Below are positions 34,986 to 43,788 of a stretch of 64,000 nucleotides of DNA, piece by piece. The stretch is from Myxococcales bacterium (lineage in GTDB: Bacteria; Myxococcota_A; Polyangia; Palsa-1104; JAEUJZ01). A model generated the notes under the pieces. That model saw only the letters and a program-made list of their open reading frames with translations, was not told the DNA's origin and made no database searches. Numbering within the stretch: position 1 is the first letter of the stretch; each line of letters begins with the position of its first letter. The stretch is taken from the NCBI GenBank assembly GCA_016794505.1, contig JAEUJZ010000110.1, forward strand, positions 1 through 64,000, in the 5' to 3' direction. The position numbers and the translations under genes were made by a program.

Positions 34986-36154
34986 CGGGAAGACGGGCGC
35001 TTGCGGACGGACAGCAGGCGCACGGTCTTTTTCAGACGCTTAAGAAACGGAATTCGCACCTCGACTTTGCCGGTCACTTCGTCGAAGGTACCGGCGATGG
35101 ACAGCACGTGACCGTGGGTAGCGCCGCTGTTCGGTTCGACGGCAGAGCCGATGCGGGGCAGGTTGACGGCGACCTCTCCGCGCAGCGCATAGCGGGCGAT
35201 GACGGCGCCTTGTGGATCGTGCAGCGGACGCAGACGCAGTGCCTGTCGCACGGCGCGCAGGGCTTCGGCATCGAACTGCGCGTGACCGGACGCATGCATG
35301 ATTCGGACGGCGACGACTTCGCCTTGGGCATCGATCTCGGCCTCGATCTCGACCTCGCGCCCGACGGCTGCTTCGTCGTACGCATCTTGAGCAGCGCGGA
35401 TCTCATTTTGGATGCGGCGGCCGGTGTCCATGTTGAGCAGCCAGCCCGCCTGGGTTTTTTCGGGCGCGGGCTTCACATTTCGCGCAAGCTGACGCAGGGC
35501 GAGCTCTCCGCGCGAGGCTGAAGTGACCGACTTTTCAGCGGGAGCAAAGCTCTTTTCGACATCGCGCTCGATGTCGCGCCACAGCCCATCGACTCGGCCG
35601 CTGCGCACCGCTTCGACCCCTTCGCGCTCGGCCTGCTCGGCGGCAAGCTGGGCCTGCAGCGCCTGACCCGGATGGGGCGTCCGGCCGTCCTCACAGCCGA
35701 TGGTCTTGCACAGCGTAGCCGTTGGAAACAGGTCAATGCGCGCGGGCGGCTCAGCGGTAGCGGGTGCGGGTGGCGGCGTCGATTCGCTGCGGGCGCTTCC
35801 GGCAGCAACCACAGGGGCCTTCGACACAGCGACGGAGTCTGCTTGCTCTGCCGCTGAAGAGCGCGCGGGCTCAGGCACAGAGCGCAGCGAGGGAGGCACC
35901 GCTTTCGCTCGTGGGCTTGGCTGGGGCTCGACGGCAAAAGACAGCAGGCTCGCCTGGGGCGCCGTCGCGGGTTGCAGTGGCACAAGGCGGGGCAGGGCAG
36001 GCCGCGGCACGATCTCGATGCGCGTCGCGCCGGGCGGGGCAGACGGGCGCAGCGGTTGGCTTGGCCCACGCAGCCAAAGGGCCAGCGCCAGCGCCGCGTG
36101 GAACGCGCCACTGCCCAAGAGTGCCCAACTATCTCGTGTTCGGCGGGCTGCCAT
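34982..36154 (-). CDS. TonB-like energy transducer / AgmX-like protein
   Basis: This 390-aa protein has an N-terminal anchor helix (SWALLGSGAFHAALALALWLRG), a long Pro/Ala/Ser-rich periplasmic region, and a C-terminal TonB-type domain (VEIEAEIDAQGEVVAVRIMHASGHAQFDAEALRAVR). Family members transmit proton-motive force to outer-membrane receptors, but no ExbB/ExbD or receptor gene is nearby, so the partner is unknown. A start at 36205 would add 17 residues; 36154 fits the anchor better, and neither has a good ribosome-binding site. It converges with the collagen-like lipoprotein gene, sharing a CTAG stop overlap. Confidence 0.8.
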   Translation of the reverse strand: MAARRTRDSWALLGSGAFHAALALALWLRGPSQPLRPSAPPGATRIEIVPRPALPRLVPLQPATAPQASLLSFAVEPQPSPRAKAVPPSLRSVPEPARSSAAEQADSVAVSKAPVVAAGSARSESTPPPAPATAEPPARIDLFPTATLCKTIGCEDGRTPHPGQALQAQLAAEQAEREGVEAVRSGRVDGLWRDIERDVEKSFAPAEKSVTSASRGELALRQLARNVKPAPEKTQAGWLLNMDTGRRIQNEIRAAQDAYDEAAVGREVEIEAEIDAQGEVVAVRIMHASGHAQFDAEALRAVRQALRLRPLHDPQGAVIARYALRGEVAVNLPRIGSAVEPNSGATHGHVLSIAGTFDEVTGKVEVRIPFLKRLKKTVRLLSVRKRPSSR

Positions 36155-36377
36155 CAACGACACAACATGGGTGCGATACGTTTGCTTCCCTCGCTGGCCG
36201 CGCATTGTTCGCGGCGAGTGATTCTGATTCTGGCAGGGCCCACAGGCCCAGCGCTTTCAAGTAAGCTAGAAGCGAGACTTTTTGCGCTCTTGCGTGCAGT
36301 CGGGTCCAGAGCCCGGCATGAAGCACGGCTGCTGCCTTCAGGCTCGGGCGCAGAGAGGCCTATTTCCGCGCACTTCG

Positions 36378-39300
36378 ATGGACGTTGGCAGCTATCGCAT
36401 TGACAGCCTGGTCACACAGACGCCGCTTGGCGCGCTGTATGCCGGTGCTGCGCACAGCGGCGGGCAGGCCGTGCTGGTCTATCGTCTGCGCGAGCCGCTC
36501 CGCGACGACCCGCGGCTGGTGGCACGACTGCAAGCGCAAGCACGCTTGCTGCGCGAGGCGCGGGTGCCTGGGCTGCCCAAGCTGCTCGACGTGGGACGTC
36601 TGCCCGACCGCACGATATACACGGTGCTGTCGACGCTGGGCAGCGAGACACTGGCCACAGCGGTCGCCCGGCATCAGCAGACCGGCGCCTCGACCGATGC
36701 GCTGGCCATCGAGGTGGGCCAGCGCTTGTCGCGAACCCTGGCTCGCGCGCATGCCGAGGGCGTGTTTCACCTGGCGCTGACGCCTGGCCAGGTGCTGGTG
36801 ACGCAGGACGACACGGCGGAAGAGCGCGTCCAGCTTCTGGGCGTGGGAATGGCCGCGCTCTTGGGGCGGACGAGCAGCGCCGGCCTGGATGCAGAGTTTG
36901 CTCCCTATGCGGCACCTGAGCAGCGCGCGGAGCCTGCTGGCGATGGCGCGCAGGTGTCAGCAGCAACGGATGTCTTTGCCTTGGGCGTGCTGCTGGGTCA
37001 GCTCTTGCGGGGTCGATCGGATCTGCAGGCGCTGATTCGCCAGATGTGTTCGGCCCACCCAGCAGAGCGGCCCAGCATGGCGGACGTGGCGTCGCAACTT
37101 CAGGTGACACAGCCGACGGCGCTGCCACCTCGCCCGATGGCTGGACGCAGGCCGCCGGCTCGTGCGGTGCATGGTGCGGCCCCCGTCGGCGTGCGTGACC
37201 AGGAGGATGTTGCGCTGACGCAGGCCGATGCTCCGTTTTCGGGACAGGTGGCAGCTTCCAGCGCGGCTGCGCGCGTCGAAGAGCCCAAGGCGGTCACCGA
37301 CGGATCTGGCAGTCAGGGCACGACCCGCGACAGCGCATCCGATGGCGACCGCATCGGAGCTTGCTTCGGCAACTTTCGGGTCGTGCGCAAGCTCGGCGAA
37401 GGCGGCATGGGCATCGTCTATGAAGCCGAGCACGAGCAGATCGGTCGCCGGGCCGCCGTAAAAATCCTGCACGGGCGCTACGCCGAAAACGAGGCCTATG
37501 CCCGGCGTTTCTTGAACGAAGCGCGGGCCGTCAACATCGTGCGCCATCCGGGTCTCGTCGAGATCTTCGAGTTCGGCAAGCTGCCCGACGGAACCCTGTA
37601 CTACATCATGGAATATCTGCAGGGCGAGTCGCTGGAGCGTCGCATCGACGCGCGCCGCGGCCCGTTTCCGCAGGACGAAGCCATCAACATCGCGCTGCAA
37701 GTGGCCCGCGCGCTGACCGCAGCACACGACAAAAACATCGTTCACCGCGATCTGAAACCGGGAAACATCATGTTCGTGTCCGACCCGGTGAATCCGGGGC
37801 TGGACTGGGTCAAGGTGCTCGACTTTGGTATTGCCAAGGTGCGGACTCCGCTGCGCAGCGAGTCCGAGGTGGCAAAGCTCGCCCAGACCGACGAGCAGAC
37901 CGGGCAGGGCACGCGCCTGGGCACGCCGCTATACATGGCTCCCGAGCAGCACGGCGGGGCCGAGGATGCCGACGGGCGGGCCGATGTGTTTTCGCTGGGC
38001 GTGGTGCTGTACGAGATGCTGGCCGGGCAGGCCCCGTTCCGCAACAACTCGCTGAGCTTGCTTATCGCCAAGCCGACGCCGATCGAGAAGCTGAACCCCA
38101 AAGTCTCGCCGACGCTGGCCACGCTGATTCGCAGCATGATGGCGATGGAATCGGACGATCGGCCGACGATGCGTCAGGTCGAAGAGCGCCTGGCGGCTCT
38201 GCTGCGAAAGCCAGAGCGGTCCTGGCGGTCGATCGCGGCGGCGGGGGTGGTCTTGCTGCTGGTGACGGCAGGCATCGTGGCCTGGCTGACTCGGCAGCCG
38301 ACCCCGGCCGAGCTGCGGACCGAGGCCCTAAAGACCCTGAAGGCGGCGCTGGCGAGCGGCGAGCCGGGGACGCAGGTCCTGGCCGCCACGCTGATCGGGC
38401 AGAGCCGCGATCTGGACGCGCGTCCGCTGGTGCTGCCGTTTCTGGCCCAAAGCGACGCGCCTCCGGCGCTGCGCGAGGCCGCGGTGCGGGCACTGGCTGA
38501 GCTGGGCGATATCGATTCGCAGCCGCAGCTTTTGGCTTTGCTGTCGCAGCAGCTGGGGCAAACGGGCGGCGGCGGGCTCACTGTGGCGGTGGCTTCGGCC
38601 TTGGCGCAGCTGGCGCAGCCGCGCGGCCTCGATGTGCTGAAGCAGCTTCTGCAGAGCGGCGACGAGCTGAACCGGGTACAAGCGGCCTTGGCGCTGCTTG
38701 AGCGTGGCGACTTCAGCGGGGCCGATCTCTTGTGGGCGCGCATCGGGCACGGAGCGGTAACGGCGCGTACGCTGACGCAGGTCTTGGGTCGCCTGGCTCT
38801 GTCGGGCGATGAGCGCGCCAAGGGCCGTCTGGCCGGCGAGTTTGCCAGCCGCGGCGGGGGCGAGGGCCGGGTGTATGTGGCTTATGCGCTCGCTCGGCTG
38901 GGGGACGAGGCCGCGCGGGCGTATCTGCGCAACGTGGCCAGTCCGCGCTCGCCGGAAGCGACTGCCGGTAAGACGAGCGAGCCTGGGGATGGCAGCGACG
39001 CCTTGCTGGCGGCACGGCTGCTGTTTGCATTGGGCGAGACGCCGCGAGCACTGGCCAAGACGGGGGGCGTGCGCGGGGTCGATCTGCGCACGCTGCTCAA
39101 CGTGGCGATGGACGACACCCAGCCAGAAGCCCGGCGTGAGCTGGCCTTGTCGGCGCTGGCCGATAGCGACGATATACGTGTTTTATCCGATCTGGGGCGT
39201 GTCTTGCGCTCACGCGGGGGAGGCGAGCGGGTGCATGTGGCGGCAGCCGGTGCCATCTTGACGCTGGTCGCCGGGGAACGTGCCCGCTCGGCCGAGCAGA

Positions 39301-41123
39301 GCCTGCGCTGGGCGCGATCAGCGCTGAGCAGCGACAGCACGGCGGCGCGTGAGCTGGCGGTCTTGGCGCTTGGGGACATGGACAGCCGCTTGGCGGGGGA
39401 AGCCTTGGGAGACGCGCTGCGCGATCCCGATTCGCAGATCCGCAAGCAGGCCGCGCATCAGCTGGGACGGTTCGAGACCAGCCCGCTTCTGGCGATAAAC
39501 CTGTTGCGGCAGACGCTGCGCGACCGCGATCGCGAGGTCCGCTTGGCCGGTGTCGAGGCCATCAGCCAAGCGATTCGCAGCGAGCGTCGTCGACGTGAGC
39601 GACCGGCGGGCGAGCGAGAGCCAGGGACCATCGGGCTCAGCGACTTGGGCGCCGAGCAGGCGCTGCGGCAGGAGCTGCAGGCCCAAGGTGAAGCGGACAG
39701 CGAGCTGGATCGGGTCATCGTGAGCGGGCTTCTGTTCCAGCTTGGCGATCGCAGCCGGCGGCCCCAGCTTCTGGCGGGCTTGTCGTCGAGGGATGCGGCG
39801 GTGCGCAAGGTTGCGGTGCAGTTGCTTTTGGGCGCGGGGGCCGCAGCCGGTGACGTGACAGCGGCAGAAAAAGCTCTGGCCGACCCCGAGCGCGCCGTCC
39901 GCTTGGCCGCAGCGCTGCAACTGGCCGAGGCCGGTCAGCGACAGGGCGTGAGTGTGCTGCGCGGCTTTGTCGCGGCCGGTGGGCTGGATGGTCTTGTGGC
40001 CTATCGCGCGCTGCGTCGGCTGGGTGAAGCCAGCGAGCCGCCGTCGGGGCTGGCCGCGCTTCTGCGCTCGGGCGATCTGGTGACGCGCTATGCCGTCGTC
40101 GATGGTCTGCGCGATCTGCCGCTTTCGGCGGCGTTGCCGCTTTTGCAGCTGGCTAGCTTGGACCCGGCGAGTGTCGTGCGCCGCAAAGTGGTTGCCGTGT
40201 CGGCCGCGCTGTATCGCTCATCCCGCGAGGGGCGCTTGCTGCTTTTGATCAGCAGCCTGCGCAGCGACAGCGACATCATCGTGCGCCACTTCGCCGGGCA
40301 GATTCTGGCCGAGCTCGTGCCGCCTGCCGAGGCCAGAGCTACCGAGGCTGTGGCGACGAACCTCCGTGCCGGATCAGAGCCGCCGCCCGATGCGGAACGT
40401 CCAACAGAAGCTGTGGATCTCGCTCCCTCGGCAGCGGTGGCGCCGGGCAGCGCAGCCAACCGAGGCAGCAGCCCAGAGAGCGGCGCGCAGCTGATCCTAG
40501 AGGGTGAAGAGGGCGTGCGCGTGCAGATCGATCGCTTGCCGGCGCAGCCTCTTTCTGACAAGCCGATCGCGCTGTCGGTGGGCAAGCACAGCGTGCGGTA
40601 CCTCGGGGGCGGCAGCGAGATCCAGCTTGCACCAGGGCAGACGCTGCGCGTACGCGTGCCGGTACGCTTGGCCGATCAGCTGCTTTTCGACGGACGAGAC
40701 GCGCTCGGCAAGCGCGATCTGGGTCGCGCGCAAGAAAACTTGGATCGGCTGCGGCGCTTGCTGGGGCGAGGCGGTCGGGGTCCGCAGGGACTCTCGCTGC
40801 AGGCCGATGTCGCGTTTGAGCTGGCCCGCTTGTACGAAGCACGGGGTCAGGCTCGCGAAGCCTTGGCGGAATACAACCGCTGCCTGGCGGTGCCCGCGGA
40901 AAGTCGGCGGCCTGAGCTGAACGCAGCGCTGCAAGCCACGCTGAGCCGGCTGGCAGGGCGGGCCGGGCGCATCCAGATCTTCACGCTGGCAGGCGGACGC
41001 TGCACCATGACGCAAGAGCTCCTGCTGCCGCCGGGTGAGCAGATCGTCAGCATCGGCAAGGGGCAGACGCGCACCGTCTTTTCGCAGCTTGGCAGCACCA
41101 CCAAGCTCATGGCGTGCCAATGA
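36378..41123 (+). CDS. Tandem pseudokinase-Ser/Thr kinase with HEAT, PEGA-like and TPR regions
   Basis: This 1581-aa protein begins with a kinase-like fold (about 5-270) that lacks key residues: the VAIK lysine is absent (AVLVYRLRE), HRD is replaced by FHLALTPGQV and DFG by LGVGM, although APEQ and DVFALGVLL remain. A second, complete kinase follows at about 330-600 (GEGGMGIVYEAE, AVKILHG, HRDLKPGN, LDFGIAK, GTPLYMAPEQ) with an insertion in its activation loop. A membrane helix lies at about 616-636. A long array of HEAT-like helical repeats spans about 640-1330, then a Pro-rich linker, a PEGA-like beta domain near 1370-1430 and TPR-like helices. The start is set at ATG 36378. The downstream PEGA gene overlaps by ATGA, so the two are co-translated. 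Pseudokinase control of the active kinase is inference. Confidence 0.88.
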   Translation: MDVGSYRIDSLVTQTPLGALYAGAAHSGGQAVLVYRLREPLRDDPRLVARLQAQARLLREARVPGLPKLLDVGRLPDRTIYTVLSTLGSETLATAVARHQQTGASTDALAIEVGQRLSRTLARAHAEGVFHLALTPGQVLVTQDDTAEERVQLLGVGMAALLGRTSSAGLDAEFAPYAAPEQRAEPAGDGAQVSAATDVFALGVLLGQLLRGRSDLQALIRQMCSAHPAERPSMADVASQLQVTQPTALPPRPMAGRRPPARAVHGAAPVGVRDQEDVALTQADAPFSGQVAASSAAARVEEPKAVTDGSGSQGTTRDSASDGDRIGACFGNFRVVRKLGEGGMGIVYEAEHEQIGRRAAVKILHGRYAENEAYARRFLNEARAVNIVRHPGLVEIFEFGKLPDGTLYYIMEYLQGESLERRIDARRGPFPQDEAINIALQVARALTAAHDKNIVHRDLKPGNIMFVSDPVNPGLDWVKVLDFGIAKVRTPLRSESEVAKLAQTDEQTGQGTRLGTPLYMAPEQHGGAEDADGRADVFSLGVVLYEMLAGQAPFRNNSLSLLIAKPTPIEKLNPKVSPTLATLIRSMMAMESDDRPTMRQVEERLAALLRKPERSWRSIAAAGVVLLLVTAGIVAWLTRQPTPAELRTEALKTLKAALASGEPGTQVLAATLIGQSRDLDARPLVLPFLAQSDAPPALREAAVRALAELGDIDSQPQLLALLSQQLGQTGGGGLTVAVASALAQLAQPRGLDVLKQLLQSGDELNRVQAALALLERGDFSGADLLWARIGHGAVTARTLTQVLGRLALSGDERAKGRLAGEFASRGGGEGRVYVAYALARLGDEAARAYLRNVASPRSPEATAGKTSEPGDGSDALLAARLLFALGETPRALAKTGGVRGVDLRTLLNVAMDDTQPEARRELALSALADSDDIRVLSDLGRVLRSRGGGERVHVAAAGAILTLVAGERARSAEQSLRWARSALSSDSTAARELAVLALGDMDSRLAGEALGDALRDPDSQIRKQAAHQLGRFETSPLLAINLLRQTLRDRDREVRLAGVEAISQAIRSERRRRERPAGEREPGTIGLSDLGAEQALRQELQAQGEADSELDRVIVSGLLFQLGDRSRRPQLLAGLSSRDAAVRKVAVQLLLGAGAAAGDVTAAEKALADPERAVRLAAALQLAEAGQRQGVSVLRGFVAAGGLDGLVAYRALRRLGEASEPPSGLAALLRSGDLVTRYAVVDGLRDLPLSAALPLLQLASLDPASVVRRKVVAVSAALYRSSREGRLLLLISSLRSDSDIIVRHFAGQILAELVPPAEARATEAVATNLRAGSEPPPDAERPTEAVDLAPSAAVAPGSAANRGSSPESGAQLILEGEEGVRVQIDRLPAQPLSDKPIALSVGKHSVRYLGGGSEIQLAPGQTLRVRVPVRLADQLLFDGRDALGKRDLGRAQENLDRLRRLLGRGGRGPQGLSLQADVAFELARLYEARGQAREALAEYNRCLAVPAESRRPELNAALQATLSRLAGRAGRIQIFTLAGGRCTMTQELLLPPGEQIVSIGKGQTRTVFSQLGSTTKLMACQ

Positions 41124-42400
41124 AGCGGACGACGCTGCGACGCAACGGACTGCGGTACGCACGCTCGCTTTCAGGGGCCCACGTCTTCGCGCGGCAGCGC
41201 GTGCTTCTGGCGTGGCTGCTTTTGTGTTCACTGTGGGGCGTAGCGTGGGCCGGCGACGAGGTGACCGAGACCCTCGCCGAAGTCACCGTCAACGGTCCGT
41301 CGGGCGCCGTGCTGCGTGTGGACGGGCAAGAGATGGGTGTGCTGCCGCTTCTGGATGCCCTTCGCCTGCCCGCCGGCCCGCATCGCTTTCGACTAGAACG
41401 GGGCAGCCAGCGGGCCGAAAGCGACGTCCTGCAGCTTCCAGGAGGCCGGCAGGCGGAGCTGAACCTGACGTTTTCTGGGCGCTCGCTGGTTGCCGTGCTG
41501 TCGATCACGCCGGCCGTGCTTCTGTGGATGACGCCCGAGCCGGACGCGACGACGCGGCGGATCTGGCTGCAGGCGCTTTCGCAGGCCGCCAAGCAAGAAC
41601 ACGCCGTACTGCTTTCGGAAGAACGACAGACCGAGCTGCGACAAAAATCGGCAGGGCTGGCCGGCTGTATCGAAGCCGGCCGCTGTGCCCGCGCGCTGTT
41701 TCGCGAGGGTGAGCTTGCCTATGTCCTTGTGCTGCAGGCAAAGACGTCGCCGCTTCGGCTGCAGCTTCTCGACGTGCGGACGCGCGACATCGGTGCGGAT
41801 CTGCGGGCCGACTGTTCCCGCTGCAGCGTGGCGCAGCAGGTGGCGCAGGCGGCCAAGCTGGTGCGGCAAGCGCTGGGCCAGATCGCCATGCGGGCTCGTG
41901 GGCAGCTCAGCGTGACCTCAACCCCCGACGGAGCACAGGTGCGGCTCGACGGACGGGTCTTGGGGCAGACGCCTCTGGCTGTCGAAGCGTTCGTCGGATC
42001 GCGAAAGCTAGAGCTAGAGCGCGCCGGTTACAGCCCGCTGGCCCTCGACGTCGAGATCGAGCCGGGCAAGACCGCGACGCTGCAGCCGGTTCTTTCGCGC
42101 CACGGGCAGGGGACCCAGCTCGCCGATGCAGGCGGCTCACGCGGGCGACCCCTGTGGCGCATCGTGACGGGCGCGACGCTTATCGGAGCCGGCGCGCTGC
42201 TGGTCGGGTTCGGCGGCTCGGCGCTTGCGGTGAACGGAACCTGCCAGGATCTGCAGGGCGATCCGCTGACCTGCAGCCCCTACTACCAGACGACCGGCGT
42301 GGGCAGCGGGCTTCTGGCCGGTGGTCTTTCGCTGGCCATTGGCGGCGCGGTCTTGATCGCCTTGCCGCCCCGACGCACCGCTCCCACGACCCAGCCTTAG
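41120..42400 (+). CDS. PEGA-domain membrane protein
   Basis: This 426-aa exported protein has an N-terminal signal or anchor (QRVLLAWLLLCSLWGVAWAGDE), an N-terminal PEGA-like domain (TVNGPSGAVLRVDGQEMGVLPL), a central alpha/beta domain, a second PEGA domain (SVTSTPDGAQVRLDGRVLGQTPL) and two C-terminal membrane helices (LIGAGALLVGFGGSALAV and GLLAGGLSLAIGGAVLIAL). PEGA domains are surface beta sandwiches associated with kinases in myxobacteria. Its ATG overlaps the stop of the giant kinase gene, so stoichiometric expression is likely. No enzymatic motif is recognised. Confidence 0.82.
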   Translation: MKRTTLRRNGLRYARSLSGAHVFARQRVLLAWLLLCSLWGVAWAGDEVTETLAEVTVNGPSGAVLRVDGQEMGVLPLLDALRLPAGPHRFRLERGSQRAESDVLQLPGGRQAELNLTFSGRSLVAVLSITPAVLLWMTPEPDATTRRIWLQALSQAAKQEHAVLLSEERQTELRQKSAGLAGCIEAGRCARALFREGELAYVLVLQAKTSPLRLQLLDVRTRDIGADLRADCSRCSVAQQVAQAAKLVRQALGQIAMRARGQLSVTSTPDGAQVRLDGRVLGQTPLAVEAFVGSRKLELERAGYSPLALDVEIEPGKTATLQPVLSRHGQGTQLADAGGSRGRPLWRIVTGATLIGAGALLVGFGGSALAVNGTCQDLQGDPLTCSPYYQTTGVGSGLLAGGLSLAIGGAVLIALPPRRTAPTTQP

Positions 42401-43015
42401 CCGCGCTGCCGATCCCGCAGGCCCCCGCGTATCGACCTCCGCTCTTGTCGTACTCTCCTCGACAACGTGCTGCCTGAGCAGCTGCCATCGCTGCCCAGGA
42501 CCTGCCTGCGCAGCGGATCGAGCACGCACTGCCATCGCCTGAGCACGCGACGATTCGCCGTCACAGATTGCCGGCACAGCAGATCATGGGCCGGGGGCTC
42601 GGCAGGGCGCTTCTTCGCCGCGTGCGTATCATCCATATGATTGACTCATTGGGTTCAGTGTTTCTTTTACACTGATAATTATATGGAGCAAATATATCAT
42701 TATAAATGAATTTCAATCAAATTTAGCGCGAATGGTGGAAACGGATGTGCTGCGGAGGTCGGTCCGCGTCGATCGCATCTCGCGCAATGTCGGGGACTGG
42801 AACCACCTGCTCGACATGTCCTTGGGCCAGGGCGGCACGTACGAGCTTTTGACCTTCGACCGCGCCGGCATGGTTCCGCGGACAGCGACGGGGCGCATGC
42901 TGCTGATGCACGCAAACCAAGGGGGGGGCTCATGTCACAGAATGCAGGCTTATGCCGTCCAGGCGGCAGCCGAGCAGATCGTCGCGCCGCCGTCTTGGCG
43001 CTCTGCCTCGCCGCG
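42401..43015. other. Long gap with AT-rich pocket, hairpin and orphan reading frames
   Basis: This 615-base gap holds three zones. 42401-42640 is GC-rich without a convincing gene. 42640-42730 is AT-rich and contains a hairpin. 42732-43015 reads as GC3-biased coding sequence on the plus strand (42732 onward, NVGDWNHLLDMSLGQGGTYE), then a G8 run at 42921-42928. A second ATG follows at 42932, whose product (MSQNAGLCRPG and a hydrophobic stretch) looks like a signal sequence but runs straight into the oppositely oriented lipoprotein gene. It may mark a rearrangement or gene remnants. Confidence 0.5.
42655..42675. terminator. Perfect hairpin in AT-rich pocket
   Basis: TCAGTGT (42655-42661) and ACACTGA (42669-42675) form a 7-bp stem over a TTCTTTT loop. 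It lies 255 bases after the PEGA gene stop; no U-tract follows. Termination or a regulatory fold are both possible. Confidence 0.3.
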
Positions 43016-43022
43016 TTACTGA
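42732..43022 (+). pseudogene. Orphan coding-like fragment
   Basis: The first 60 codons show the strong G/C bias at third positions seen in real genes here (for example the stretch encoding NHLLDMSLGQGGTYELLTFD), but there is no ribosome-binding site, no recognised domain, and the bias fades after the G8 run at 42921-42928. The frame overlaps the 3' end of the opposite-strand lipoprotein gene. It may be a truncated gene or chance. Confidence 0.3.
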
Positions 43023-43615
43023 ACCGGCTTGCTCATGATGAGGGTGAAGGCGATGTTGCACGCTGCAACGATCGTGCAGTTCATGCCCGGCACCGACGTG
43101 AACTTCGAGCGCGCCTCGGTGTACTGCAGGGTGAAGGTGTTGTCCGCCGTCAGCGTGAAGTTCGACGAGCGCGTCGACTCATAGCGGCACGCACCGGTCT
43201 GTAACAGCGTCGGGCCATAGGTCAGCACGCCCATGTTGCACTTCACCGGACCAGAGCCAAGGATCGCCGAGCCATCCTGCGATGTGATGGTCACCGTGCC
43301 CGTGTTGACGTCGTTTACGACGCTGCGCTGACTGGACAGGGTGGTCGTGTTCAGACCCAGGTTGCAGCCATCTTGAATGCCCGAGACGTTGGCCGTGTTG
43401 TACAGCCCAGTCTGCAGACGGAACAGTGTCGTGCCCGCCGAGCAGGGCCCGATGTCCGCCATATCCTTCCCGATGTCCGCCATATCCTTCCCGATGTCCG
43501 CCATATCGTTGTTGGGGCAGCCAAGCCCCGTGACGGGATCGCAGGTCTCGCCGCCACAGGCCGCAGCGAACAGCACAGGAACAGCGAGAGCAAACAGCTT
43601 CATGCGTGTCTTCAT
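43016..43615 (-). CDS. Secreted lipoprotein with DMADIGK repeats
   Basis: This 199-aa protein has a lipoprotein signal (LFALAVPVLFAAAC, Cys20). The mature N-terminus carries CDPVTGLGC and then three near-identical DMADIGK units encoded by a 21-bp tandem DNA repeat, probably a flexible tether. The remainder is beta-rich with six further cysteines that may form disulfides (for example GIQDGCNLGLN, GPVKCNMGV, GMNCTIVAACNIAF). No family is recognised; short Cys-rich lipoproteins like this are common in myxobacterial envelopes. AGGAGG lies 6 bases before the ATG. It converges with the orphan frames at 42732-43015. Confidence 0.75.
   Translation of the reverse strand: MKTRMKLFALAVPVLFAAACGGETCDPVTGLGCPNNDMADIGKDMADIGKDMADIGPCSAGTTLFRLQTGLYNTANVSGIQDGCNLGLNTTTLSSQRSVVNDVNTGTVTITSQDGSAILGSGPVKCNMGVLTYGPTLLQTGACRYESTRSSNFTLTADNTFTLQYTEARSKFTSVPGMNCTIVAACNIAFTLIMSKPVQ
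43451..43507. repeat. 21-bp tandem repeat, 2.7 copies, within lipoprotein gene
   Basis: Two perfect 21-bp copies (43451-43471, 43472-43492) and a partial third (43493-43507) encode the repeated DMADIGK on the minus strand. The unit length preserves the reading frame, so copy changes would alter tether length only. Confidence 0.9.
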
Positions 43616-43788
43616 AGGGTCCTCCTAGGCTTTAGGCAGGTTGCGGTCCACCGCCGCGCCGCCTGAACGAGATGGACATGGACACAGTGTAGTCGCGATC
43701 TGGTGCTGCGGGCTCGCTTGCCACGCATCGCGTGTCCGCTCGCTCCCCATTCGGCCCAGGAAATCGCAGCCGGTCGGGAAGACCCGTG

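Noticed and set aside
42713..42920. Minus-strand frames in the gap after the PEGA gene
   Set aside because: They are mirror images of the plus-strand GC3-biased frame and lack ribosome-binding sites and recognisable domains.
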